From the NCBI RefSeq assembly GCF_014203795.1, contig NZ_JACHJU010000003.1, forward strand, positions 434,001 to 498,000: a DNA stretch of 64,000 nt. The letters are read 5' to 3'. The translations under genes were made by a program, and so were the position numbers. This document shows positions 27,612 through 34,889 of this stretch, in pieces (the stretch's first letter is position 1; every line of letters begins with the position of its first letter). The stretch comes from Streptosporangium album (GTDB taxonomy: Bacteria > Actinomycetota > Actinomycetes > Streptosporangiales > Streptosporangiaceae). The notes under the pieces are model-generated. The model was not told the origin of the DNA, did no database searches, and worked only from the letters and a program-made list of their open reading frames with translations.

Positions 27612-29695
27612 CTGGCCACTCCCGGCTCCGGGTGCCTCTCGCGGAACCGCTTGTACGCCTTGGCGATCTCGGGGAGGTCGTTGTCGATCGCCTTCCGCTT
27701 CCGGACGAGGGTGCGCACCACGTTTTCCCCATTGATGCGGATGCGCTCCACCTCCTTCTGATCTTCGAGGATGATCTCGCCGTCCGGCTTCCGCTTGTAG
27801 ACCGGGTTGTTGCGGCGGTCGACGCCGACCTTCTCCGCGATGGCCATGAAGACCGGATAGTCCTGCTGTGCGCCCATCGTGGCGGCCATCCTCTCCTGCT
27901 CGGTCTTCTTCTTCAGGAAGAGCAGCGTGGTGAGGATGTTGACGTTGGCATCCGCGACGAACGTCTCGACGGGCAGCTCCACGCTGGCGAGCACCCAGCA
28001 GTTCTCCAGGATCCAGCGGCGGATGGCCTCGTCGGTGGGGCCGGGGTTGGAGAGGATGCCGTTGGGCAGGACGATGCCGATCCGCCCGCCCTCTCTCACC
28101 CACTGGACCGCTCGCTGGATGAAGAGCTGCTCGGGAGCCATCGCCGGGATGTCCCTGTCGCTCGCCACCACGAGGCCGGTCTCCCGGTCGCGTGACCACG
28201 ACTGCGCGACCCCGTCCCGGTAGTGGCTCAGGACATCCTTGTCCTCGATCTTGATGTCGGTCCCGAAGGGAGGGTTCGCCAGCAGCACGTCGATGCTGCC
28301 GAGCGGGATTCGATCCTTCGCCTCCCCGAGGCCGGGGAGATAGCCGTCGGGGAAGGCGAGCGAGTCCATGTTGTAGATGTTGCCCGCGCCCCCGGTGAGG
28401 GTCATGATGCTCATGCTCGTGGCGCGGACCAGGAACGGGTCGAAGTCGGCGCCGAACAGACACTTCTCCGCGTAGGCGGCGAGCCGGTCCTGGTGGTCGG
28501 CCAACTGCTCCTCGGTGTCGGGAAGGCCGAGCGTCTTCTCCTTCGCACGCCACTTGTTCAGCAGGTGCCACAGGGTCTCGCGGAGGAAGCCGCCGGTCCC
28601 GCAGGCCGGGTCCAGAACCCTTTCGTCTTCCTTGGGGTCGAGCATCTCCACCATGAGCGTGGCCGCGCTCCTCGGCGTGAAGTATTGTCCCCGGTCACCC
28701 CGCAGGTTGGTGCCGACGAGCTCCTGGTAGGCGATGCCCTTGACGTCCATGTCCGTGCCGGTCAGGTCATAGGGTGCGAGCTCGCCGACGATGAAGGCGA
28801 GGGCCCTGGGCGACAGCGTGATCTCGTCACGGGCGCCGAAGAGCGGGTATTCCTTCTTCACCTCGTGGAACAGCGCGAGGACTCTGGCCTCGATGGCCTT
28901 ACGGCCGTCTTCGTTGAAGGGCTCGCCGGGAAGCGCGTAGAACTCGGGGGCCCGGCGGTGCTTACGGCTCATGCGCTCGTCGTGCATCTTGGTGAAGAGC
29001 AGGTAGAGGAACTGCCAGAAGGCGGCGTCCTTGGGCAAGCCCTCGTTGCCGTGGATGTAGTTGTGGCACCGGCGGAACGCCGTCTTGAGCATCCCGGCCT
29101 CGCCGCGCCGGAGCCGCGCGACCGAGGCGACGGTCCCGCTGCCCACGCTCTCGTCGGCGACCGGCCAGTCGGCCCGGGGCTCGAACCTGGCGCCGAACCG
29201 GGTCGACTCCTTGTAGAGGAAGAAGAAGTCGAGGCCGTTGGTCCACATGCCGTATTGGGCGAGCGGCGTGGCCTCGGTGCCCAGCAGGGTCTCCAGCTCC
29301 GCCAGATCCTCCTGCGCCTGGCTGAACATGCGGATCTTCGTGACCGTTCTGCCGGGCTTGGGCTCGGGCTTGCACACCACGACGCGGCGCAGATTGGCCA
29401 GGGTCTTCGGAGCGCCGTGCGCGAAGACGGCGATGTCGGCCTTCTTGGTGACCCTGCGCTTGCCGTCGGCCTGGATCGGGATCGGGAAGTCCCGCGCCAT
29501 GTCATCGACGGAGATGCCGTACTCGTGGAAGAGCACGCGGGCGATCCGCTGCCGAACGGGCTCGCTGCCCCTCAGCTTGATCGGCTTGCCGGTGATGAAG
29601 TCGATGGTCTCATCCTCGGCGAGCGAATCCGGCTCGCCCTCCTGGGATGACGTGGCCTCCTCGGGCTCGCCGATGTCCAGGCCGACCTGCTCCAT
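27608..29695 (-). CDS. mad2: MADS DNA methyltransferase MAD2-like (type I HsdM-type N6-adenine)
   Basis: A 695-residue N6-adenine methyltransferase. Residues ~50-160 resemble the HsdR N-terminal/HSDR_N_2 module (VARDFPIPIQ-like start and KADIAVFAHG). The catalytic domain has the SAM motif DPACGTGGFL at D362 and the adenine motif NPPFGTD at 474-480, with GDRGQYFTPRSAATLM before it, in the gamma-class order. It modifies host DNA under guidance of MAD5 to mark self. ATG 29695 is chosen because GAGGGGC lies about 9 bases upstream; an in-frame start 17 codons earlier is weaker. First gene of the seven-gene block, which shares overlaps of 4 bases or gaps of 3 to 10 bases throughout. Confidence 0.9.
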   Translation of the reverse strand: MEQVGLDIGEPEEATSSQEGEPDSLAEDETIDFITGKPIKLRGSEPVRQRIARVLFHEYGISVDDMARDFPIPIQADGKRRVTKKADIAVFAHGAPKTLANLRRVVVCKPEPKPGRTVTKIRMFSQAQEDLAELETLLGTEATPLAQYGMWTNGLDFFFLYKESTRFGARFEPRADWPVADESVGSGTVASVARLRRGEAGMLKTAFRRCHNYIHGNEGLPKDAAFWQFLYLLFTKMHDERMSRKHRRAPEFYALPGEPFNEDGRKAIEARVLALFHEVKKEYPLFGARDEITLSPRALAFIVGELAPYDLTGTDMDVKGIAYQELVGTNLRGDRGQYFTPRSAATLMVEMLDPKEDERVLDPACGTGGFLRETLWHLLNKWRAKEKTLGLPDTEEQLADHQDRLAAYAEKCLFGADFDPFLVRATSMSIMTLTGGAGNIYNMDSLAFPDGYLPGLGEAKDRIPLGSIDVLLANPPFGTDIKIEDKDVLSHYRDGVAQSWSRDRETGLVVASDRDIPAMAPEQLFIQRAVQWVREGGRIGIVLPNGILSNPGPTDEAIRRWILENCWVLASVELPVETFVADANVNILTTLLFLKKKTEQERMAATMGAQQDYPVFMAIAEKVGVDRRNNPVYKRKPDGEIILEDQKEVERIRINGENVVRTLVRKRKAIDNDLPEIAKAYKRFRERHPEPGVAR

Positions 29696-29923
29696 ATGTG
29701 ATGCCCCTCGCTCCTGTGTGTGTCCCACGACCCGTGCCACCGGCACGCCCGCGACCTCGAATCCTATGACTCAGCAGGACTTTCGAAGCCAGTGACGCGA
29801 GACTTCGCCTAAGGATCGAGACCATAACCACACACACCGACATTTCCCCTGATCCAGACATCTGCTGTTTGGAGAGAACATCGGATCACGACGAGACCCA
29901 CACCCATACCGGACAGCGTCGGG

Positions 29924-31300
29924 TCAGGAGGCGAACTCGCTGTCCAAGTAGGCACGGAACTCCCTGACCTGGACGGTCGTGCCGTACGGCTCAAGCCGGG
30001 CGGAGAACTTCCGGATGCGCTCGACCGAGCGAGCGGAGGTCAGCGACCTGGCCATCGGGACGGCGGCCCGCGCCGAGTCGACGGCCTGCTCTACCTCGCC
30101 CATGCCGAGGTAGGCCTCGGCGACACTCACCTGGTTGATCTGAGCCGCCCGGGGACGCTTCGTCGTGAGCTCTCGTACCGCGAGCTCCGCGCAGTCGGCC
30201 GCCCGCCGGTAGTCGCCGAGCAGCTTCCAGCATCTGCTCATCCTGGCGGTCAGCTCGGGCTCGTCGTTCCAGGCGACCCAGGCGGGATCACGGTCGGTGG
30301 CACCTTGGGCATAGGCCCGCTCGGCCTCGGTGAGCAGCCGCTCGACCTGCTTGGCACTATGCACGTCACCGGTCTCAGCCGGTCTCGCCTGCATGGCCGT
30401 CGCCCGCGCTTCCCCGATCAGCAACATCGCCATGACACGGGGAGGCGCCTCCGCTCGGCGGGCCGTGTCGACGGCGGCCCGAGCCAGCCAGACCGCTTGT
30501 GCGCCCTGCTCCAGGTGGACCGCCTGGTGCGTCATGGTCGCCAGCACCCAGGCGCCCGTCAGCGAGTCGTCACCGATCTTCGCCAGCTTGAGCGCCTGGC
30601 CGAAATAGTGCTGGGCCTGGCCGTGGTAGTTCAGGTCGAAGGCGGTCCAGCCGGCCATCTGGGTCATCGCCGCAGCCGCCGTCATCAGCTCGGCCCCGAC
30701 CTTGTCGTCGTAACGGCCCCGCAGCAACGGTGCGACGGCGGTGTTCAGATAGTCGACCACGGCCGGACGCACCAGCCCCGCCCCGAACTGACGGTCCATC
30801 TGCCCGAACGCCTGCCGCGCCTCGACGACGCGCCGGACGTCGGAGAGCCCGACGACCGGCCCGGACCCCTGACGCGCCGCCGACGTGACCGGAGCGCCGT
30901 AGCTCCACGCCGACAACCATCCACCCAGCGCCGCGGGCACGAACGGCAGCGCGGCCAGCACATGACGCCGCTCCGGATCCACGTCACACCTCCACAGTCG
31001 CCCGGCCGCTTCGACGGTAGCCGCGGGCGACAGGTCGCTGAAGTCCGGAACCAGCCAGGCTTCCGTATCGACCGGCGCCCCTCCCTCCACCCACCGCTCG
31101 ACCTCGGCCGGGTCCACCCCGAACACCTCGGCCATCCGCGCCCGGTAGACCGGACGGATCTCCTGCCGTCCCCGCTCCCACCGGCTCCAGGTGGTCGGTG
31201 ACACCCACAGCGTCTCCGCTATCGCGTCCTGGCTCATCCCCATCCGCTTACGAGCCCGCACCAGCTCCGGCCGCCCCTCGGCGTGACCTGCCCCGCTCAC
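29924..31300 (-). CDS. XRE-family HTH regulator with TPR-like sensor domain
   Basis: About 458 residues. N-terminal helix-turn-helix of the XRE/Cro type (RARKRMGMSQDAIAETLWVSPTTWSRWERGRQ region, residues ~12-60) followed by a long alpha-helical tetratricopeptide-like domain, the architecture of many actinomycete regulators. GTG 31300 has GGAGG 5 bases upstream; GTG 31306 is also possible. It lies 228 bases upstream of mad2 on the same strand and diverges from an anti-sigma-like ATPase. It could be the local stand-in for MAD1, the HTH protein of MADS, or merely a neighbour: XRE/TPR proteins paired with such ATPases are common in actinomycetes without any defence genes. Confidence 0.82.
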   Translation of the reverse strand: MSGAGHAEGRPELVRARKRMGMSQDAIAETLWVSPTTWSRWERGRQEIRPVYRARMAEVFGVDPAEVERWVEGGAPVDTEAWLVPDFSDLSPAATVEAAGRLWRCDVDPERRHVLAALPFVPAALGGWLSAWSYGAPVTSAARQGSGPVVGLSDVRRVVEARQAFGQMDRQFGAGLVRPAVVDYLNTAVAPLLRGRYDDKVGAELMTAAAAMTQMAGWTAFDLNYHGQAQHYFGQALKLAKIGDDSLTGAWVLATMTHQAVHLEQGAQAVWLARAAVDTARRAEAPPRVMAMLLIGEARATAMQARPAETGDVHSAKQVERLLTEAERAYAQGATDRDPAWVAWNDEPELTARMSRCWKLLGDYRRAADCAELAVRELTTKRPRAAQINQVSVAEAYLGMGEVEQAVDSARAAVPMARSLTSARSVERIRKFSARLEPYGTTVQVREFRAYLDSEFAS

Positions 31301-31327
31301 GACCACCTCCGCTACACAACGTCACTA

Positions 31328-31345
31328 TCGACAACCGATTGTCGA
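31328..31345. promoter_or_regulatory. palindromic operator candidate between XRE gene and ATPase
   Basis: TCGACAA-CCGA-TTGTCGA is a perfect 7-base inverted repeat, 28 bases upstream of the XRE gene start, in an AT-richer patch. Size and ACAA/TTGT content fit an XRE dimer site, so autoregulation is plausible. Confidence 0.5.
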
Positions 31346-31549
31346 CGAATGCGCTTCGCGACTCCACCCGTCGGCGGAAACGACCGGGAAACGACCACCC
31401 GGCACGATGATCCCTACGGCGGGCGACGACGGCCGCCCCGCCCGGCGGCCCGCACGATGAGCGGTGACGCCCGCCCGAGGACCTTTCCCGCCGCCCGCTC
31501 GATGGCTTCTCCTACTGCACATCGTCACCGACAGCAACGGAGCAAACGC

Positions 31550-32164
31550 ATGCGGCCACCCCCCTATGGTCCCGCCGACCCGTTCGGCACCCGTGCCGAG
31601 TGCCTGGCTGGCCCCACCCAGAGGACGAGCGCCGGAACCGGCATCTCCGCGACAGCCCAGGGCGACATTCACATGCTGGTCAGGCTCCTGCGGCCCGGTT
31701 CTGTCTTCCGCCGCGCTCGCGCCGTCGTACGCGAGGTGCTCCAGGCCGAGGGTGTGCCCGGCAACGACATCGCCGACGCCGAGACCGTCGTGGCCGAGCT
31801 CGCCGCCAACTGCGAGAGGCACGCCCGCCCGCCGTACGAGCTCCGTGTCTTCAGCGTGGGCGGCATCCCCACCTGGTGCGAGCTCGTCGACGGCGACCCC
31901 GACCTGGGCTGGATCCCCGTCATCCTCAACCGGCCACACGCCCAGACCGCCCTGGACCTGTTCGCCGAGAACGGCCGAGGCCTGTTGCTGGTCCGCGAGC
32001 TGTCCCAGGGCCACTGCCGCGCCTACCCCACGACGACCTTCACCACCGACGGCCCCGCCAAGGCCGTCGCCTTCGCCCTGCCCACCCGCTCGGGCACCCG
32101 CCTGATCTGCCCGCCCCTGCTGCGCCTCGGCCGCCGCTCGGCCCGCCTCCAGATGGAACCGTGA
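31550..32164 (+). CDS. anti-sigma-like ATP-binding protein (HATPase_c)
   Basis: A 204-residue protein with a GHKL/HATPase fold of the SpoIIAB/RsbW serine-kinase type, widespread in actinomycetes. Seen: the N-box region AETVVAELAANCERHA and the G-box-like ENGRGLLLVREL. The ~40 N-terminal residues are proline-rich and low in complexity, so the true start may be the later ATG near 31673. Such proteins bind ATP and often sequester sigma factors or partner with XRE/DUF397 regulators; a divergent XRE/TPR regulator lies next to it, which supports that pairing. Its target is unknown. Confidence 0.75.
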   Translation: MRPPPYGPADPFGTRAECLAGPTQRTSAGTGISATAQGDIHMLVRLLRPGSVFRRARAVVREVLQAEGVPGNDIADAETVVAELAANCERHARPPYELRVFSVGGIPTWCELVDGDPDLGWIPVILNRPHAQTALDLFAENGRGLLLVRELSQGHCRAYPTTTFTTDGPAKAVAFALPTRSGTRLICPPLLRLGRRSARLQMEP

Positions 32165-32223
32165 GAGCGGCGACCGGCGCCTTCCGCCCGCTTCGGACCG
32201 TGGAACCCGGGTATGCACGGAAG

Positions 32224-32592
32224 ATGGGAAATATCGTCATCAGACGGGTGTACGACGCGGAGCCCATCAATGGGGCGGCGTTCCTTGTTGACGGGATGTG
32301 GCCGCGCGGCGTCCGCAAGCAGGATCTCAAGCTTGACGGGTGGGCACGTGACCTCGCCCCGTCGCCGGAGCTACGACGCTGGTTCGGACACCGTCCGGAG
32401 TGTTTCGAGGAGTTCAGCCTGCGTTATCGGCGGGAACTGGACCGCAGCCCGGACGCCGTACGCCCGCTGTTGGACGCCACGCAGAGGGGGCCGGTCACTC
32501 TCCTGTACGCGGCGCGGGACACCGAGCACAACAACGCCGTGGTGCTGCGGGACTACATCCGGGCCCGCCTCGCAACAGCCGCCCGGTCATGA
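32224..32592 (+). CDS. DUF488 family protein
   Basis: A 122-residue DUF488 protein. Seen: RRVYDAEPINGAAFLVDGMWPRG, WARDLAPSPELRRWFGH and the TLLYAARDTEHNNAVVL C-terminal segment, all typical of the short YeaO-like DUF488 branch. The biochemical role is unknown. ATG 32224 is preceded by a weak GGAA site. Its stop overlaps the next start as ATGA (32589-32592), so it is coupled to the metallo-beta-lactamase-fold gene downstream. Confidence 0.85.
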   Translation: MGNIVIRRVYDAEPINGAAFLVDGMWPRGVRKQDLKLDGWARDLAPSPELRRWFGHRPECFEEFSLRYRRELDRSPDAVRPLLDATQRGPVTLLYAARDTEHNNAVVLRDYIRARLATAARS

Positions 32593-33407
32593 GCGGTCTG
32601 CCCATCTGCGTCACCTGCGGGGTCCAGTACGCCGGCCCGCGGGAGAACTGCCCGATCTGCGACGACGAGCGGCAGTACGTCGGCTGGGGGGGCCAGCGGT
32701 GGACCTCCCTCGCCGAACTGCGCCTGAGCGGACACAGGCCGATGATCGCCGAGGAGGGCACCGGAGTGATCGGGGTCGGCAGCGACCCCGCCACCGCCAT
32801 CGGGCAGCGCGCCCTGCTGGTCCGCACCCCCGCCGGCAACGTGCTCTGGGACATGGTCACCCACCTCGACGACAACACGATCAAGGAGATCACCGAGCTC
32901 GGCGGGATCGACGCCATCGCGATCAGCCATCCGCACTTCTACGGCTCGATGGTCGAGTGGGCGCACGCCTTCGACGCGCCCGTCTACATCCACGCGGCCG
33001 ACCGCGAGTGGGTGGCCCGCCCCGACGAGTCCGTCGTCTTCTGGGAGGGCGACACCCTGGAGATCCGCGAGGGGCTGACGCTGGTCAACGCGGGCGTGCA
33101 CTTCGACGGCGGCCAGGTGATGCACTGGCGCGACGGCGAGGACGGCCGGGGCGCCCTGTTCTCCGGCGACATCCTCCAGGTGGTGCAGGACCGCCGCTGG
33201 GTCAGCTTCATGTACAGCTACCCCAACCTCATCCCCGAGCGTCCCCGGACGGTCCGCCGCGCCCTGTCGCTGCTGGAGCCCTACCCCTTCGACCGCGTCT
33301 ACGGCGGCTGGTGGAAGCGCGTCGTGCACACCGACGGCGCCGAGGCCGTCCGCCGCTCCGCCGACCGCTACCTGGCCTTCGCCCTGGACGACACCCCGCC
33401 CCGGTGA
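32589..33407 (+). CDS. MBL-fold hydrolase-like protein with N-terminal zinc-finger-like motif
   Basis: A 272-residue protein with an N-terminal CVTCG...CPIC four-cysteine motif (about residues 8-24), followed by a metallo-beta-lactamase-like fold. The canonical HxHxDH is replaced by SHPHFYGS, leaving two histidines but no DH pair, while later histidines (NAGVHFDGG) and GDILQVV (aspartate) remain. It may bind a single metal or have lost hydrolase activity. Proteins of this arrangement are annotated as MBL-fold hydrolases; the substrate is unknown. It is coupled to the DUF488 gene by ATGA. Confidence 0.75.
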   Translation: MSGLPICVTCGVQYAGPRENCPICDDERQYVGWGGQRWTSLAELRLSGHRPMIAEEGTGVIGVGSDPATAIGQRALLVRTPAGNVLWDMVTHLDDNTIKEITELGGIDAIAISHPHFYGSMVEWAHAFDAPVYIHAADREWVARPDESVVFWEGDTLEIREGLTLVNAGVHFDGGQVMHWRDGEDGRGALFSGDILQVVQDRRWVSFMYSYPNLIPERPRTVRRALSLLEPYPFDRVYGGWWKRVVHTDGAEAVRRSADRYLAFALDDTPPR

Positions 33408-33800
33408 CACCGGCGGACTTCCCCGGCCCCCGCGACCTGTCGGCGAGGACGACGGAGCCGGGTGAGCCGGCCTCGAGGTGGGCGCTGCGGCCGGATCGGC
33501 CGCCTCTCGCCCCCTCGCGGCCCGGGCCACCATCGGGTACGGCCGGCTCGTGTTTGCCTTGACACCGGCGACAAGGTCTAGGGCTTTGTTAGGTCCTGTG
33601 ATGGGGTTCGGGGGTTGGGGCGGGTTGGCCGCATATCGAGCAGGCGCCGGTCCAGGTGGCCAGGAGGGCCTGGAGTTCGCGGAGGACCGCGTAGAGGGTC
33701 AGGCCGGCGCAGGGACTTTTGGGTCGAGCCTGAGCAGGGTGCAGAAGGCCTGGGCGAGTGAGGCGAGGGTGACGGGCATCGCATTCTCGCACCCGGCACC
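33408..33800. other. 393-base stretch with a decayed coding remnant
   Basis: No intact gene. On the minus strand at about 33600-33780 a protein-like sequence can be read only by switching frame once: VTLASLAQAFCTLLRLDPKV, then LTLYAVLRELQALLATW and a CSICGQP motif. I cannot assign it; a transposase tail is one guess. The rest holds nothing I can support. Confidence 0.35.
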
Positions 33801-34082
33801 TTGGCCGCGGCGACCGCGGAACAGGCCAGTGGTACCGACCGCATCCTGCGGGTACCCGTCCGGATCGGCACCGGTTTCGGCCTGCCGACACCCGACGCCT
33901 TCTGGTACAGCCCGACCGCCTTCGGGTTTCCCGGCTACGGCGGATCGCTTGGCTTCGCCGACCCGGCAACCGGCCTCGCCTTCGGCTATGTCATGAACCA
34001 CATTCAAGAAGGCGTGCCGGACCGGAGAGCCGCCACCCTCCTCGACGCGGTCCACAGCGCGATCAAGGCCCAGACCCGATAA
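33801..34082 (+). pseudogene. C-terminal fragment of a class C beta-lactamase-like serine hydrolase
   Basis: The frame encodes the usual C-terminus of EstB/AmpC-like serine hydrolases: AFGFPGYGGSLGFADPATG, then FGYVMN and a helical tail. The catalytic SxxK and YxN parts, normally ~250 residues upstream, are missing. The homology starts abruptly near 33800 beside the decayed stretch, so it is a 5'-deleted remnant. Confidence 0.7.
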
Positions 34083-34194
34083 GACCCCGTCCACAATGGC
34101 TTCGGCATGTTGGCAATGGACAGGCACGGAGGGCGGCCACCCTCCCGGCGTGGTTGAAGACACGGAGTGCCGCCCGGCCTGGCCGGTGCTCGCT

Positions 34195-34590
34195 TGTCAC
34201 GGCTGCTGCGCACATCTTGCCGGGCACCGTGCTCGCGGTGGGGGCGGGGGTGCATGGGATCGAGCCCGGGCCGCGCGTCATGGTCATGGGGACGGCCCTG
34301 CACGCGGAGATCGCAGCGGTGCCCGCGGACCGGGTGACCGTCCTGCCCGGCAGCATCGGCCTGACCGAGGCCGCCGCGCTGCCGACGGCCTGGCTCACCG
34401 CCGGGTTCGGCGCGCACGAGACGGTCGACACGGCCGCCCACCCCGGACAGGCGCAGGTGCCCGAGGTCATGCGGCTGACCGGCGGGCGCGGCGCCGACGT
34501 GGTGCTGGACGCCGTGGGCGGGCAGGTGTTCGCGCACAGCCTCAAGGAGGCGGCCTACGGAGGCCAGGGCTGCCCCGCCCGCCGCTGCGG
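34195..34590 (+). pseudogene. internal pieces of a zinc/quinone-type alcohol dehydrogenase
   Basis: Reads as medium-chain dehydrogenase sequence: ILPGTVLAVGAGVHGIEPG, HAEIAAVPADRVTVLPGSIG, LTEAAALPTAWLTA, then after an internal loss of the cofactor-binding GxGxxG region, VMRLTGGRGADVVLDAVGG. The N-terminus and the C-terminal third are absent. It continues in frame into an unrelated shikimate dehydrogenase-like piece, so this is a fused remnant rather than a gene. Confidence 0.65.
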
Positions 34591-34745
34591 CTACGACGGG
34601 CCCAGCATCACCCACCCCGGCAAGCGGGCCGTCATCCCACACCTGGACGAGCTGCCGCCGGACGCCGCGACGCTGGAGGCGGTCAACACCCTCGTCTTCG
34701 ACGGCGACCGCGCCATCGGCCACAACACCGGCTGGACGAGGATCA
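34590..34745 (+). pseudogene. fragment of shikimate dehydrogenase (aroE-like)
   Basis: About 52 codons match the substrate-binding domain of shikimate 5-dehydrogenase: SITHPGKRAVIPHLDELPPD, then EAVNTLVFDGDRAIGHNTGW, where AroE has AVNTVV and GHNTDW. The catalytic Asp of the GHNTD motif is replaced by Gly. Both ends of the gene are missing. The fragment is joined in frame to the alcohol dehydrogenase remnant upstream. Confidence 0.6.
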
Positions 34746-34785
34746 GCGGATCGGTGACGTGGCGCACCTGACCGGGGTGAGCAGA

Positions 34786-34819
34786 CCGGCCGGCGCCTCC
34801 CGCAGGATGCGCCGGCCGG
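34786..34819. terminator. 11-base stem hairpin downstream of the subtilisin gene
   Basis: CCGGCCGGCGC pairs perfectly with GCGCCGGCCGG across a 12-base loop. It lies about 70 bases beyond the minus-strand subtilisin stop and could serve that gene. Confidence 0.45.
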
Positions 34820-34889
34820 CGGCACGCGCGGCGCGACTTCGGGCGCCCGGAACCGGGGCGGCGGATGGCAGCCGCCCCGGTCCGGCCCG

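Noticed and set aside
26319..28571. 750-codon frame reading through mad3 into mad2
   Set aside because: The part beyond 27611 is arginine/proline-rich out-of-frame sequence of mad2. The conserved ATPase begins at ATG 27611, which overlaps the mad2 stop.
13229..29695. BREX, DISARM or Pgl system instead of MADS
   Set aside because: No PglZ, no DUF1998/helicase pair and no BrxC/PglY-like or Drm genes are seen. The Toprim-like protein, HsdS, NERD/kinase and giant HerA-like protein fit MADS better.
13229..29695. Plain type I restriction-modification system
   Set aside because: A methyltransferase and HsdS are present, but no HsdR with DEAD-box motor. The other five genes are coupled to them and are not RM genes.
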